Source: Bradyrhizobium diazoefficiens
GTDB taxonomy: Bacteria; Pseudomonadota; Alphaproteobacteria; Rhizobiales; Xanthobacteraceae
Assembly: GCF_016616235.1 (NCBI RefSeq)
Contig: NZ_CP067100.1
Location: forward strand, 2,725,001-2,789,000
DNA length: 64,000 bases
Direction: 5' to 3'
How positions within the stretch are numbered: the stretch's first letter is position 1; each line of letters starts with the position of its first letter. Below are positions 1-8,380 of this stretch, one piece after another. Below the pieces are notes generated by a model. That model was not told where the DNA came from and ran no database searches. It worked only from the letters and a program-made list of their open reading frames with translations. Position numbers and translations under genes: made by a program.

Positions 1-516
1 CGCGACGATCTGGCGCGACGACGTGTCGATGAAATGCGCCATGTTGGTCGTTTCCGACGTGTTGATCAGAATCTTGCCGTCGGGGCTGATGGTCATGCCC
101 TCGGGCTCCACGCCGACCTGGATGTCGCCGAGGCGCGCGCGCTTCTCGAGGTCGATCACGGTCACCGTGTTGTCGTTCTCGTTGGCGACATAGAGGATCT
201 TTCCGGCGGCATCCTGGGCGAACAATTCCGGATCGGGCCCGGAGGGCAGGGTGTCGACCACGGCTTGCGTCTTGGCGTCTATCACCTGGATGGTGTCGTC
301 GTCGCCGACCGCGACCATCACGAACTTGCCGTCGCGCGTGAACTCGATGCCGCGCGGCCGCTGGCCGACCTTGATGGTCTTGGTCACCGTCCAGCTGTCG
401 GTGTCGATCACCGACACCGTGTTGCTCTTTTCGTTCGACACGTAGGCGATGAAGGCGTGTGCGGGCGTTGCGACGAGCGCGAAGGCGGACAAGAGCCCCA
501 CACGCCATAACCGCAA
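1..516 (-). CDS. PQQ-associated YVTN beta-propeller protein (C-terminus outside window)
   Basis: Reading the minus strand from a TTG at 516 gives a signal peptide ending near ATPAHA and then repeated beta-propeller blades. Each blade carries a YVSNE/YVANE-type strand followed by VIDTDSW/VIDLEK, spaced about 40 residues apart (YVTN repeats). The frame stays open to base 1, so only about 172 residues are present. The protein should be periplasmic. Together with the adjacent substrate-binding protein it matches the beta-propeller family found beside PQQ-dependent alcohol dehydrogenases; the exact role of that family is unproven. The start is uncertain because no ATG is in frame and the ribosome site is weak. 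Confidence 0.75.
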   Translation of the reverse strand, partial: MRLWRVGLLSAFALVATPAHAFIAYVSNEKSNTVSVIDTDSWTVTKTIKVGQRPRGIEFTRDGKFVMVAVGDDDTIQVIDAKTQAVVDTLPSGPDPELFAQDAAGKILYVANENDNTVTVIDLEKRARLGDIQVGVEPEGMTISPDGKILINTSETTNMAHFIDTSSRQIVA

Positions 517-602
517 TATTCCGCTGCGAGTTGGCTTCACCTCTCCCGCTTGCGGGGGAGGGAGCGCACCATCTGCGCGGCGGCTCCATCGCATCACATT
601 GC

Positions 603-1784
603 TCATTTCAGCTTGCATTTGCTCTCCGGGCGATCATAGCCGAGCGTGTCGAGCTCGGAGACCTGGTGCAGGAAACCTTCCTGCGGCGACACCGACACCA
701 CCATGCGGCCGTCGACCAGCAGGATCGGCTGGCGGAGCTGCAGGTTCCAGTCGCGCAGCGTCAGCTTCGTGCCTTTGAAGGCGGCGACCGAGAAATCCGG
801 TCCCTTGATGAAGTCCGTGACCTTCTTGACGTCGCTCGAATTGGTGCGCGAGGTGGCCTCCCCAATCATGCGCACCGCGGTCCAGGCCTGCATGTCGAGC
901 GCGGTCATGCGCCGCGAATTCAGCTTCATGAACCGGTTCTGCATCTGGATCGCGCCCCACTGGTCCTGCGCTGCGTCCCAGCTGCGCGGCACGAGGCCCG
1001 CCGAGCCTGCGACGGGGCGGGGATCCCAGGTGCGATAGGGCAAATAGGCGCCGAACACCTCGCTCTCGTCGGCGGCGACCAGCACGTCGTACGCGGGCGC
1101 CTGCTGTGTGAACACCGGCATCTGGCGCTGGATCAGCGTCACGCCGCTATCGGTGCGCCGCGCGCCGCCCTTGTCTTCGAAGGTGCGCTCCTGCACGATC
1201 TTGGCGCCGAACCGCGTGGCGGCGCGGCGGAGCGCATCGGCGAACAGCTTGTCCTCGTCATGCGAGCCTGTCACCAGCAGCCAGCGTTTCCACTGCTTCC
1301 AGACCAGGTACTGGCCGAGGGCGTCCGCCAGCATCGCGCGCGTCGGCGCGGTGTGGATGACATTGGCGCGGCAATCGGCCTCGCGCAGCCGCTCGTCGAT
1401 CGCCCCCGCATTGAACAGCAGCGTGCCGCGATCGCGCAAAGCGTCCGAAACCTTCAGCAGCGCATCGGCCGGAAGATCGGCAATGATAAAACCATTGCGC
1501 GCGGCGAGGTCGGTCGCGGCCTGTACCACGTCATCGCCTTCCCTGATACGCCGCTCTTCCAGCGTAAATCGCTGGTTGAGGAATTTCCCGGTGGTGTTGT
1601 TGTCCTCGATGGCGAGACGCGCCCCGGCGACGCCGTCATTCTCGGCGGGCTGCTCGACCAGCGACAGCGTCGATCGGGTAACAGCGACGCCGAGATAGCC
1701 GACGCCGATCTGGGCAGGCTCGGCCGCGAGCACGCTCGTCGCGGCAAGACTCCAGCCGATCAGGCCGACCAACCATCGGATCAT
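603..1784 (-). CDS. ABC-type substrate-binding protein, PQQ-dependent alcohol dehydrogenase system
   Basis: A 393-residue periplasmic protein. The ATG at 1784 follows a strong GGAGGAAAC ribosome site, and the first 22 residues (MIRWLVGLIGWSLAATSVLA) form a signal peptide. The body has the two-lobed branched-amino-acid-binding-protein look (GVGYLGVAV, LLVTGSHDED, YDVLVAADES). It is the type encoded with PQQ-linked alcohol dehydrogenases, and LutA of Methylorubrum is the functional precedent I recall (lanthanide/methanol oxidation). It precedes the beta-propeller gene on the same strand, so the two probably form an operon. Its matching permease and ATPase are not in the window, and its ligand is unknown. 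Confidence 0.8.
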   Translation of the reverse strand: MIRWLVGLIGWSLAATSVLAAEPAQIGVGYLGVAVTRSTLSLVEQPAENDGVAGARLAIEDNNTTGKFLNQRFTLEERRIREGDDVVQAATDLAARNGFIIADLPADALLKVSDALRDRGTLLFNAGAIDERLREADCRANVIHTAPTRAMLADALGQYLVWKQWKRWLLVTGSHDEDKLFADALRRAATRFGAKIVQERTFEDKGGARRTDSGVTLIQRQMPVFTQQAPAYDVLVAADESEVFGAYLPYRTWDPRPVAGSAGLVPRSWDAAQDQWGAIQMQNRFMKLNSRRMTALDMQAWTAVRMIGEATSRTNSSDVKKVTDFIKGPDFSVAAFKGTKLTLRDWNLQLRQPILLVDGRMVVSVSPQEGFLHQVSELDTLGYDRPESKCKLK

Positions 1785-1906
1785 GTTTCCTCCGGACGTT
1801 CTCCCCGGCTTGACCGCCGGTGGAGAATTGTTTCTGCTGAAGCATGACCGATTTGTCAGGCCATGCAACCCCGCATTTCGTCCGTGCGCGGACTGGAATC
1901 ACGATC

Positions 1907-2407
1907 ATGCGAGCGCTGATATGTTTCGCATCTTTGCTGTTGACGACCTCAGGCGCGTTCGCCGATCCGCCGAAGCTCGCCGTGTTCGATTTCGAGTTGA
2001 TCGACACCAGCCTGCCCGGCGAGTTCTACGGCTCCAAACCCGAGGAGGCGCGGCTGCTGCGCATCAGCGAGCAGCTGCGCAAGGAACTGGCTGAGTCAGG
2101 CAAGTTCCAGCTGCTCGATATCGCGCCGGTCAGGGATGCCGCCCGTCACGCCAACTTGCAAGCCTGCGGCGGCTGCGACCTCAAGCTTGCGGGGGAGCTC
2201 GGCGCCGATATCGAGATCACCGGCATGGTGCAGAAGGTCTCGAACCTTATCATCAATCTGAACATCTATCTGCGCGACGTGAAGACCGGCAACATGATCG
2301 CCGCCGCCAGCGCCGACATGCGCGGCAACACGGATGAATCCTGGTCGCGCACGATGAGCTACCTGATCCGCAACCGCCTGTTGGCGCCGAATTTCGGCAA
2401 GCCGTGA
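1907..2407 (+). CDS. DUF3280/DUF2380-type secreted protein
   Basis: A 166-residue protein starting at the ATG at 1907, with signal peptide MRALICFASLLLTTSGAFA. The mature part (LAVFDFELIDTSLPGEFYG...ELAESGKFQLLD) is the DUF3280/DUF2380 fold, a TolB-N or CsgG-like alpha/beta domain, with a CGGCD pair of cysteines around residues 87-90. It is divergent from the substrate-binding protein with 122 bp between the two starts. This family recurs near PQQ-dehydrogenase accessory genes. It is probably a periplasmic accessory factor; no catalytic motif is visible. Confidence 0.75.
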   Translation: MRALICFASLLLTTSGAFADPPKLAVFDFELIDTSLPGEFYGSKPEEARLLRISEQLRKELAESGKFQLLDIAPVRDAARHANLQACGGCDLKLAGELGADIEITGMVQKVSNLIINLNIYLRDVKTGNMIAAASADMRGNTDESWSRTMSYLIRNRLLAPNFGKP

Positions 2408-2415
2408 GGTCTTCG

Positions 2416-2573
2416 CCTCTCCCCGCGTGCGGGGAGAGGCCGGAATTTGCACGAGCAAATTTCGGGTGAGGGGGAGTCTCCGCGAGTCCAACTCTTACTG
2501 CCTTTGCCGAAGCAGCCCCTCACCCCAGTCCTTTCCCCGTAAGATCGGGGAGAGGGAGAGGAGAGACCGCTCC
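2416..2573. repeat. Palindromic intergenic repeat (CTCTCCCC family)
   Basis: Stem CCTCTCCCC (2416-2424) pairs with GGGGAGAGG (2431-2439). It is followed by a GAGGGGG stretch and, at 2516-2566, by the reverse-oriented counterpart with the CCTCACCCC and GGGGAGAGGG words. The same words occur at 535-560 and 23224-23498, so this is a dispersed family rather than a gene-specific terminator, although it may also end transcription between the two converging genes. Confidence 0.7.
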
Positions 2574-3419
2574 TCACCCCTTCAGTCTCTCCGCATGCCA
2601 GTGCAGATGGTCGCCCATGAAGGTCGAGATGAAATAATAGCTGTGGTCATAGCCCGCCTGCCGCCGCAGCGTCAGCGGGATGCTGGCCTTGGCGCAGGCC
2701 GCCTCCAGCAACTCCGGCTTGAGCTGCTCGTTCAGGAAATTATCGGCCTCGCCGACATCAACCAGGAAGCCGGAAAATTTTGCGCCGTCCGCGATCAGCG
2801 CCACCGTGTCGTGACTGCGCCAATTGTCCTTGTTTGGCCCGAGATAGCCAGTCAGTGCCTTGATGCCCCAGGGCACCTGCGAGGGCGCCACGATCGGCGC
2901 GAATGCGCTCGCGGCACGAAAACGGTGCGGGTTGCGCAGCGCCACCGTCAGCGCGCCGTGGCCGCCCATGGAGTGGCCCATCACCGATTGCCGCTTGGGA
3001 TCGACGGGAAAATTCTCGGCGACCAGTTTTGGCAGCTCGTCGGTGACGTAGCTCCACATGCGATAGTTGCGCGAAAACGGCTCTTGCGTCGCATCGACAT
3101 AGAAACCGGCTCCCAAGCCGAAATCATAGGCGTTGTTGGCATCGCCCGGCACGTCGGGCCCGCGCGGTGAGGTGTCGGGGGCAACGAAGATCAGGCCGAG
3201 CTCGGCGCAGGCCTTGCGGAATTCGCCCTTCTCCGTGACGTTGGCATGTGTGCAGGTGAGGCCGGAGAGATACCAGACCACGGGAAGCTTGGCGCCGTCG
3301 ACATGCGGGGGAACATAGACCGAGAACACCATGTCGGTTCCGGTCGCCTGGCTCGCATGGCGATACACGCCCTGCACGCCGCCGTAGGATTTGTTGGTCG
3401 AGACAGTCTGGATCGTCAT
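2574..3419 (-). CDS. fghA: S-formylglutathione hydrolase
   Basis: A 281-residue cytosolic esterase D-family enzyme that hydrolyses S-formylglutathione to formate and glutathione, the second step of glutathione-dependent formaldehyde oxidation. The nucleophile elbow GHSMGGHG places Ser at about residue 150. The acid region (VDVGEADNF) and the His region (GYDHSYYF) follow in the expected order, and the SGLTCTHAN oxyanion segment is intact. The start at 3419 (MTIQTVSTNK) matches family N-termini; upstream in-frame codons look untranslated. It sits between PQQ accessory genes and a MoxY-like kinase, which fits methanol/formaldehyde metabolism. Confidence 0.95.
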   Translation of the reverse strand: MTIQTVSTNKSYGGVQGVYRHASQATGTDMVFSVYVPPHVDGAKLPVVWYLSGLTCTHANVTEKGEFRKACAELGLIFVAPDTSPRGPDVPGDANNAYDFGLGAGFYVDATQEPFSRNYRMWSYVTDELPKLVAENFPVDPKRQSVMGHSMGGHGALTVALRNPHRFRAASAFAPIVAPSQVPWGIKALTGYLGPNKDNWRSHDTVALIADGAKFSGFLVDVGEADNFLNEQLKPELLEAACAKASIPLTLRRQAGYDHSYYFISTFMGDHLHWHAERLKG

Positions 3420-3495
3420 GCCTGAAAACTCCGTGGCATCAAACCACATCAACATTGCAACGCTTGTGTGACCGGATTTGCGGCGGCGCGTGCCG

Positions 3496-4116
3496 TCAGG
3501 CGACGCCGCTGTCGATCGCCAGCCTGACAAGCTCGACAGAGGTCTTCACCCCGAGCTTCTGGCGCATGATGGACGAGGTGTTGGCGACCGTCTTGTAGGA
3601 CGACTGCACCAGCCAGGCGATCTCGGACAGGCTCTTTCCTGCGCTGAGCAGCCGCAAAATCTCCATCTCGCGCGCGTTCAGCTTCGACAGCGGGCTCTGC
3701 GCCAGCGTCGGTCCTGCGAAAGCGATGCTACGCGCGATCGCTGTCGGCAAATAAGTGCCGCCGCTTCCGACGGCGCGGATCGCCTCGATGAGGTCGTTGG
3801 GGTCGCCGGTCTTGGAAACGTAGCCCTTGGCGCCGCATTCGATCGCGCGCGCGGCGAAGGCCGGATCGTCATTCATGCTGAACATGACAATGCGCGCCTC
3901 GGGCGCACGTTCGAGGATGCGACGTGCCAGCTCGAAGCCGGAGACGGTCGGCAGGTTGATGTCGATGATCGAGAGGTCGGGGCGCTCGACGATGAAGACG
4001 GATTCGCCGTCCTCGGCGTCGGCAGCCTCCAGGATTTCGATCTCGCCTTCGTCGGCCAGCACGGCACGGCAGCCGGAGGCGACGATGGGATGATCATCGA
4101 CGATCAGAATCCGCAT
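3496..4116 (-). CDS. NarL/LuxR-family response regulator, MoxX/FlhR-like
   Basis: A 206-residue protein. The N-terminal receiver has the acidic pair DD at 7-8, the phospho-acceptor Asp52 (IIDINLP) and Lys in GYVSKTG. The C-terminal LuxR helix-turn-helix covers about 140-206 (LNAREMEILRLLSAGKSLSEIAW). It is divergent from the sensor kinase at 4322, the expected partner. In Paracoccus the related FlhSR/MoxYX pairs control methanol and formaldehyde oxidation genes, including glutathione-dependent formaldehyde dehydrogenase. Here fghA lies next to it on the same strand, which suggests a similar regulon. Confidence 0.88.
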   Translation of the reverse strand: MRILIVDDHPIVASGCRAVLADEGEIEILEAADAEDGESVFIVERPDLSIIDINLPTVSGFELARRILERAPEARIVMFSMNDDPAFAARAIECGAKGYVSKTGDPNDLIEAIRAVGSGGTYLPTAIARSIAFAGPTLAQSPLSKLNAREMEILRLLSAGKSLSEIAWLVQSSYKTVANTSSIMRQKLGVKTSVELVRLAIDSGVA

Positions 4117-4321
4117 GGGCGTTTTCCTCGTGACAGCGCGTGCCCGTGAAAGACCTTGCCTGTTTGCGCCGCGCGATGCCGAGCAAGAGAGGCGTGTCTC
4201 ATGTCAGATCATGCAACCCGGCCGGGATTGCTGTACGCTTTCGATTAGATATCGGGCGCTTCGTCTCTGTCAACGTCATCGGACAGGCGCGGCCAATCTT
4301 CGCGAGGCACGGGCGGCACCA

Positions 4322-5671
4322 ATGTGGCAAAATCTATCCTTGCGCGCGCGCATCAACCTGTTGCTGGCACTTTTGCTGGCGCTGGGGCTCGCGGTCAATA
4401 TCGGCCGGCAGGTCGCGGAGGCAGGCCCCCGCGTGCAGGCCGAGGATCAGAGCGTAATCCGCCTTGCGCGCGAGTTCATCGAGATGATCGTCGCGGATCT
4501 CAGCGAGGCGCCCGATCCGGATGCGAGGCTGGACCAGATCGCCCGCGATCTCAGCCGGCTGCGGCACGTCAGCATCGCCCTCAAGGACTCCGGCGGGAAC
4601 CCGCTGACGCCGCCGCGGGTGGAGACCGAGGATACGCGCGGGCCGCCCGCCTGGTTCGTCAGCCTGGTTCATCCCGAGCAGACCGCGGTCAGCGTGCCGG
4701 TCTCGATCCATGGCAAGCCGGGTTCGCTCCTGATCACCTCGCATCCCGACGACGAGATCGCCGAGATCTGGGACGGCATCGTGACCCAGCTCGAGGTCGG
4801 CTCGGCGCTCGCGCTCGCGCTGTTTTTCTTGATGATGAATGTGGTCGGCCGCGCGCTCACCCCGCTGCAATCCCTTGCGGACGTGATGGCCGAGCTCGAA
4901 GGCGGACGCTACGAGGCGCGCGTCGCGCCCGGCGGTGCGCCCGAGCTGGCAGCGATCTGCACCAAGCTCAACCACCTGGCCGCAACGCTTGGCGAAGCGG
5001 TCGAGGACAAGCGGCGCCTGGCTGAACGCGCGGTGTCGCTCCAGGACATCGAGCGCAAGGAGATCGCGCGCGAGCTGCACGACGAGTTCGGGCCGTATCT
5101 GTTCTCGCTGCGCGCGCATGCCAGCGCACTGGCGAAACAGGCGGACGGGCGCGAGCCGAGTGCGGAGGCCGTGCGAAAACACGGCAGCGCCATGATGGAG
5201 CAGATCAACGCGCTCCAGCAGTTCAACCGCCGCGTCCTGGAGCGGCTGCGGCCCGTCGGCCTTGCCGAGCTCGGCCTGCGCCAGGCGCTGGAATCGCTGT
5301 CGCGGCTGTGGCGGGAATCGCATCCCGACGTCAGAATCGAGACCACGATCTCGCCGGCGCTAGGCCCGACCGGCGAGACCGCCGATCTCACCATCTACCG
5401 CATCGTGCAGGAGGCGCTCACCAACGTGTTTCGCCATGCCGGCGCGACCGCGGTCAATGTCGTCATCGAGCCGGTCGAGCAGACCGGCGGCCGCTGCTGC
5501 GCGCGGGTTCGCGTCAGCGACAATGGCCGCGGCATGGAGCCGGGCCAGAAGCTCGGCTTCGGTCTCGTCGGCATGCGCGAGCGGATTCTGGCGCTGGGCG
5601 GCACGCTCAACGTCGTCTCCGGCGACGGCGGTCTGACCGTCGAGGCGCTGGTTCCGACGGCGGCATCCTGA
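4322..5671 (+). CDS. Membrane sensor histidine kinase, MoxY/FlhS-like
   Basis: A 449-residue kinase. The first transmembrane helix is at about 10-28, then a periplasmic LapD/MoxY-type N-terminal domain (about 30-155), a second helix at 158-176, a HAMP-like segment (ALTPLQSLADVMAELEGG), a HisKA_3 dimerisation helix with phospho-acceptor His253 in ARELHDEFGP, and an HATPase with IVQEALTNVFRHA, DNGRGM and GFGLVGMRER. The start MWQNLSLRAR places the first helix correctly; the 69 in-frame codons upstream are not membrane-like and are excluded. It pairs with the divergent response regulator. The inducing signal is unknown; methanol or formaldehyde are guesses from the gene context. Confidence 0.88.
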   Translation: MWQNLSLRARINLLLALLLALGLAVNIGRQVAEAGPRVQAEDQSVIRLAREFIEMIVADLSEAPDPDARLDQIARDLSRLRHVSIALKDSGGNPLTPPRVETEDTRGPPAWFVSLVHPEQTAVSVPVSIHGKPGSLLITSHPDDEIAEIWDGIVTQLEVGSALALALFFLMMNVVGRALTPLQSLADVMAELEGGRYEARVAPGGAPELAAICTKLNHLAATLGEAVEDKRRLAERAVSLQDIERKEIARELHDEFGPYLFSLRAHASALAKQADGREPSAEAVRKHGSAMMEQINALQQFNRRVLERLRPVGLAELGLRQALESLSRLWRESHPDVRIETTISPALGPTGETADLTIYRIVQEALTNVFRHAGATAVNVVIEPVEQTGGRCCARVRVSDNGRGMEPGQKLGFGLVGMRERILALGGTLNVVSGDGGLTVEALVPTAAS

Positions 5672-5676
5672 TCAAC

Positions 5677-5709
5677 TCGGGAAAAATTCCCGATCTGGTC
5701 GGGAAAACC
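5677..5709. promoter_or_regulatory. Candidate operator: inverted repeat plus third half-site
   Basis: TCGGGAA (5677-5683), AAA, TTCCCGA (5687-5693) is a perfect 7-bp inverted repeat. A third copy of the half-site, TCGGGAAAA, starts at 5699. It lies between the kinase stop and the TonB receptor start. No U-run follows, so a terminator is less likely than a binding site. The neighbouring NarL-type regulator is an obvious candidate binder, but that is inference. Confidence 0.45.
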
Positions 5710-5821
5710 GGTGCGGATATTGCCCGAACTTTTGTGGCTGCTGCGTGAGCAGCCGCCGATTACACTCGTCCCAACCAACCGGCGAGATCAAAACAGCCGA
5801 TGGTCGGGAATGGAAGGCGGG

Positions 5822-8320
5822 ATGGGCAATCATCTTTGGTTCGAGCGTCTTGGGTTCAAGCGTCTTGAGTTCAAGCGTCTTGGGTTCAAGCGTCGTTGGT
5901 TGGTGACCTCAGTGTCGGCGGGGCTGGTCTGCGCGAGCGCTGCGATGGCGGCGCAGGACGAGGAGACCAACGTTCAGAACCTGCCGCCGGTCGAGGTGTC
6001 GGCGCCGCCGCCGGCCGCGCGGCGTCCCGCGCCGACGCGGCCGGTCACGCGCGTGGCGGGGACGCCGTCGTCCCGCCCCAAGGCGCGCATCTACGTCTAC
6101 CCGACCGCGCCGGGCACCGGCCGCGGTCTCGACGTGGACAAGGTCCCGTCGGCCGTCAACGCCATCGATGCCAGCCAGATCAAGCGCACCGGTTCGCTCA
6201 ACGTCACCGACGCGCTGCGCGACAACATCGCCGGCGTCAACATCAGCGAGGTCACCGGCAATCCGTTCCAGCCCAACGTCGAATTCCGCGGCTTCGTTGC
6301 TTCGCCCATAACCGGCACCCCGCAGGGCCTCGCGGTCTACCAGAACGGCGTCCGCATCAACGAAGCCTTCTCTGACGCGGTCAATTGGGACCTGATTCCG
6401 ACCGCCGCGATCCGGTCGGCGGCGCTGGTGACCAACAATCCCGCCTTCGGCCTTAATGCGCTCGGCGGCGCCGTCAACTTGCAAATGAAGGACGGCTTCA
6501 CCTATCAGGGCGCCGAGCTCGATGTGATGGGCGGCTCGTTCGGCCGCATCCAGGGCTCGGCGCAATGGGGCAAGACCGTCGACAAGACCTACGGCGTCTA
6601 TGCTGCGCTCGAAGGCCTGCACGACAACGGCTTCCGCAACTTCTCGCAATCGGATGTGCGCCGCTTCTATGGCGACGTCGGCTACAAGGCCGGCGACAGC
6701 GAATTCCACGCCAATATGGGCGTCGCCAAGAACGATTTCGGCGCCAGCGCCACCACTCCCGCCGAGCTGCTCGACAAATATTGGGGCGCGACCTACACGA
6801 CACCGCAGACCACGAGCAACCGCGTCGGCTATCTCAACCTGACCGGCAAGGTCGATGCGACGCCGGCTTGGACGCTCGAAGGCACCGCGCATGTGCGAAG
6901 GTACGAGCAGAAGCTCGTCGACGGCAATCCGACCGACGTGCAGGAATGCGCTGTTGCCGGGCTGTTGTGCTTCGGCGACGGTACGACGCCGGCGAACGGC
7001 ACGAATGGCGTGCAGCTTGCCAACCCCTTTGCTCCCGGGACCATCCTCGGCGAGATCGACCGCAGCTCGATCCGCTCGACCACCTTCGGCGTGTCGGGCC
7101 AGGCCACCAACACCGACCAGCTGCTCGGGCACGACAACCGCCTCGTGATGGGCGCAAGCTATGACGCCAGCGTCACGCGCTACAACGCCACCGCCGAGAT
7201 CGGTACGATCGGAGAGAACTACGTCCTCGGCGGCAGCGGCCTGTTCCTGGGCCCGACCGGCGTGCCTGACATCGTCGCAGGTCCGGTCTCACTGCGGACC
7301 GTCAACCAATATAACGGCCTCTACGCGATGGACACGTTCAACGTCACCGATGCCTTCGCCGTCACCGGCGGCGGCCGCTTCAACGTCGCGCGCATCTCGC
7401 TGGAGGACCAGCTCGGCACCAACCTCAATGGCGATCACACGTTCATGCGCTTCAATCCGGTGATCGGCGGCACCTATAAGATCAATCCGGAGCTGACCGC
7501 CTATGCCGGCTATTCCGAGGCCAACCGCGTGCCGACGCCGCTCGAGCTCGGCTGCGCCGATCCCGTGAGGCCGTGCCTGCTCGCGGCGTTCCTCGTCTCC
7601 GACCCGGCTCTGAAGCAGGTCGTCGCCAAGACAGTCGAGGCGGGCTTCCGCGGCACCAAGGAGCTGAACATCGGCTCGCTTGGCTGGAAGATCGGCAGCT
7701 TTCGCGCCACCAATGATGACGATATCGTCGCCATTCCCGTTCCCGGCCGCACCGGGTTCGGCTATTTCTCCAATGTCGGCCGCACCCGGCGGCAGGGCCT
7801 CGAGGCCGAGGTCAATATCAAGTCGCCGACGCTGCAATTCCAGGCGAGCTACGCCTTTATCGACGCACGCTTCCTCGATGCGTTGACGATCGGCTCCCAC
7901 AGCCCGTTCGCCGACGCCAGCGGCAACATCCAGGTCTCGCCCGGCAATCAGCTCCCCGCGATCCCGCGCCACCGCGTCAAGGTCGGTGTCGACTATGCGG
8001 TGACCGATGTCTGGAGGGTGGGCGGCAACGCGCTGTTCGTCTCCAGCCAATATCTGGTCGGCGACGAGTCCAACCAGTATGCCAAGCTGCCGTCCTACAC
8101 TGTGTTCAACCTCCACACCTCCTACCAGGTGACGAAGAACATCCAGCTCTACGGCAAGATCGACAATATCTTCGACAAGCGCTACGCGACCTACGGCCAG
8201 TTCTTCGATCGCCAAGCCGTGCCCAACTTCACCAATGGCGGCGCCGACTTCACCGATCCGCGCTCGCTGAGTCCGGCAAGGCCGCGCGCGTTCTATGCGG
8301 GCATGCGGGTGACGTTCTAA
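5822..8320 (+). CDS. TonB-dependent outer-membrane receptor (candidate lanthanophore or metal-chelate receptor)
   Basis: About 832 residues. The ATG at 5822 follows a GGAAGGCGG ribosome site; other in-frame ATGs lie upstream at 5810 and beyond. The long basic N-region contains a threefold FKRL-type repeat, then a hydrophobic stretch ending ASAAMA. After a Pro/Ala-rich linker come the plug domain (about 100-230, VPSAVNAIDASQI, LNALGGAVNLQ) and a 22-strand barrel ending in the usual C-terminal Phe (YAGMRVTF). There is no N-terminal signalling (STN) domain. It follows a MoxY-like kinase and PQQ accessory genes, the setting in which lanthanide-uptake receptors such as LutH are found. The substrate is inferred, not shown. 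Confidence 0.85.
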   Translation: MGNHLWFERLGFKRLEFKRLGFKRRWLVTSVSAGLVCASAAMAAQDEETNVQNLPPVEVSAPPPAARRPAPTRPVTRVAGTPSSRPKARIYVYPTAPGTGRGLDVDKVPSAVNAIDASQIKRTGSLNVTDALRDNIAGVNISEVTGNPFQPNVEFRGFVASPITGTPQGLAVYQNGVRINEAFSDAVNWDLIPTAAIRSAALVTNNPAFGLNALGGAVNLQMKDGFTYQGAELDVMGGSFGRIQGSAQWGKTVDKTYGVYAALEGLHDNGFRNFSQSDVRRFYGDVGYKAGDSEFHANMGVAKNDFGASATTPAELLDKYWGATYTTPQTTSNRVGYLNLTGKVDATPAWTLEGTAHVRRYEQKLVDGNPTDVQECAVAGLLCFGDGTTPANGTNGVQLANPFAPGTILGEIDRSSIRSTTFGVSGQATNTDQLLGHDNRLVMGASYDASVTRYNATAEIGTIGENYVLGGSGLFLGPTGVPDIVAGPVSLRTVNQYNGLYAMDTFNVTDAFAVTGGGRFNVARISLEDQLGTNLNGDHTFMRFNPVIGGTYKINPELTAYAGYSEANRVPTPLELGCADPVRPCLLAAFLVSDPALKQVVAKTVEAGFRGTKELNIGSLGWKIGSFRATNDDDIVAIPVPGRTGFGYFSNVGRTRRQGLEAEVNIKSPTLQFQASYAFIDARFLDALTIGSHSPFADASGNIQVSPGNQLPAIPRHRVKVGVDYAVTDVWRVGGNALFVSSQYLVGDESNQYAKLPSYTVFNLHTSYQVTKNIQLYGKIDNIFDKRYATYGQFFDRQAVPNFTNGGADFTDPRSLSPARPRAFYAGMRVTF
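5838..5897 (+). repeat. Four 15-bp tandem repeats inside the receptor's signal region
   Basis: Units 5838-5852, 5853-5867, 5868-5882 and 5883-5897 are near-identical copies of GGTTCAAGCGTCTTG. They are in frame and each encodes a FERLG/FKRLE/FKRLG/FKRRW-like pentapeptide in the positively charged part of the signal peptide. Because the unit is 15 bp, gain or loss of a copy keeps the reading frame. Confidence 0.85.
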
Positions 8321-8329
8321 CCACGTGCC

Positions 8330-8361
8330 GAACCAGGGCGCGCAAACGCGCGCCCTGGTTC
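8330..8361. terminator. Hairpin terminator between TonB receptor and converging gene
   Basis: A perfect 14-bp stem (8330-8343 with 8348-8361) around an AAAC loop, followed by GTTTCG. It lies 10 bp after the receptor stop and 20 bp before the stop of the converging gene, so it probably serves both directions. Confidence 0.75.
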
Positions 8362-8380
8362 GTTTCGGGCCGAGAAGCGC

